This document shows positions 63,919 to 64,000 of a stretch of DNA of 64,000 nt, one piece after another. Numbering within the stretch: position 1 is the first letter of the stretch; each line of letters opens with the position of its first letter. The position numbers and the translations under genes were made by a program. The stretch lies in contig NZ_CBFFRJ010000006.1 in NCBI RefSeq assembly GCF_965644225.1, positions 1 to 64,000 on the forward strand, given 5' to 3'. The notes under the pieces were generated by a model. That model did no database searches. It saw only the letters and a program-made list of their open reading frames with translations, and was not told where the DNA came from. Source of the stretch: CBFFRJ01 sp965644225 (lineage in GTDB: Bacteria; Pseudomonadota; Gammaproteobacteria; Enterobacterales; Enterobacteriaceae).

Positions 63919-63953
63919 AAACCCGCAGAGGCTACCTTCTGCGGGTTTTTCTT
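63919..63953 (+). terminator. Terminator of mmuM
   Basis: AACCCGCAGA ... TCTGCGGGTT followed by TTTCTTTTT. Confidence 0.88.
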
Positions 63954-64000
63954 TTTGCTTCCCTGGTTATCCCCCTCCTTAAGTAAAATTATCCCGCATA

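Overview
The window is chromosomal DNA from a member of the Enterobacteriaceae, most like Enterobacter and its close relatives. The gene order from the asc operon through hydN-hypF, norWVR, srl, mltB, recA-recX-alaS-csrA, serV/arg tRNAs, gshA-luxS, emrAB-mprA, proVWX and nrdHIEF follows the Escherichia coli 58-60 min region. Differences from E. coli include a cysteine formate dehydrogenase between hydN and hypF, an extra zinc-type ABC transporter after mltB, a second 2-isopropylmalate synthase beside luxS, an aldehyde dehydrogenase cluster beside proV, and the absence of stpA.

Layout. 0.1-4.2 kb: asc beta-glucoside operon and its LacI-type repressor. 4.4-9.4 kb: hydN, Cys-type fdhF and hypF. 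9.3-13.6 kb: nitric oxide detoxification (norVW facing norR, with three NorR enhancer sites). 13.6-18.6 kb: sorbitol operon. 18.8-22.6 kb: mltB, then a Zur-type operator, a 36-codon small ORF and an ABC zinc uptake operon. 22.6-28.1 kb: pncC, recA (LexA box), recX, alaS, csrA. 28.4-29.2 kb: one tRNA-Ser and three tRNA-Arg genes with repeated spacers and two tRNA remnants. 29.3-32.6 kb: yqaB, frameshifted yqaA, gshA, the sRNA micA (minus strand) and luxS. 32.7-36.6 kb: AraC-type regulator, long-form LeuA and a divergent FKBP-like protein next to AT-rich DNA. 36.6-46.2 kb: emrAB, mprA, ygaZH, an MFS exporter and proVWX. 46.4-50.4 kb: LysR regulator facing an aldehyde dehydrogenase, a DJ-1/PfpI protein and a nitroreductase. 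50.5-56.6 kb: nrdHIEF, ygaM, ygaC, alaE, yqaE. 56.7-63.9 kb: accessory segment with an unrecognised 273-aa protein, frameshifted dcm, LemA with an amber-interrupted DUF3137 partner, a GyrI-like protein, a cold-shock gene with a cspA-type leader, a small Cys4 protein, deleted mmuP and intact mmuM.

Three themes link the genes. Fermentation and nitrosative stress: asc, hydN/fdhF/hypF and norVW share anaerobic logic and sigma-54-type promoters. Metal and redox stress: the Zur-type zinc importer, class Ib ribonucleotide reductase with NrdR boxes, and the aldehyde/electrophile cluster. Envelope and osmotic control: MicA with a sigma-E promoter, proU, emrAB and mltB.

Four genes are broken as read: yqaA (T-run frameshift), dcm (frameshift), DUF3137 (in-frame TAG) and mmuP (frameshift plus about 1 kb deletion). 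Three of them lie in the last 6.5 kb. I see no insertion sequence, prophage, CRISPR array or rRNA. The strongest candidates for something little described are the zinc operon with its coupled membrane micro-ORF and the Cys-FdhF/HydN/HypF module.
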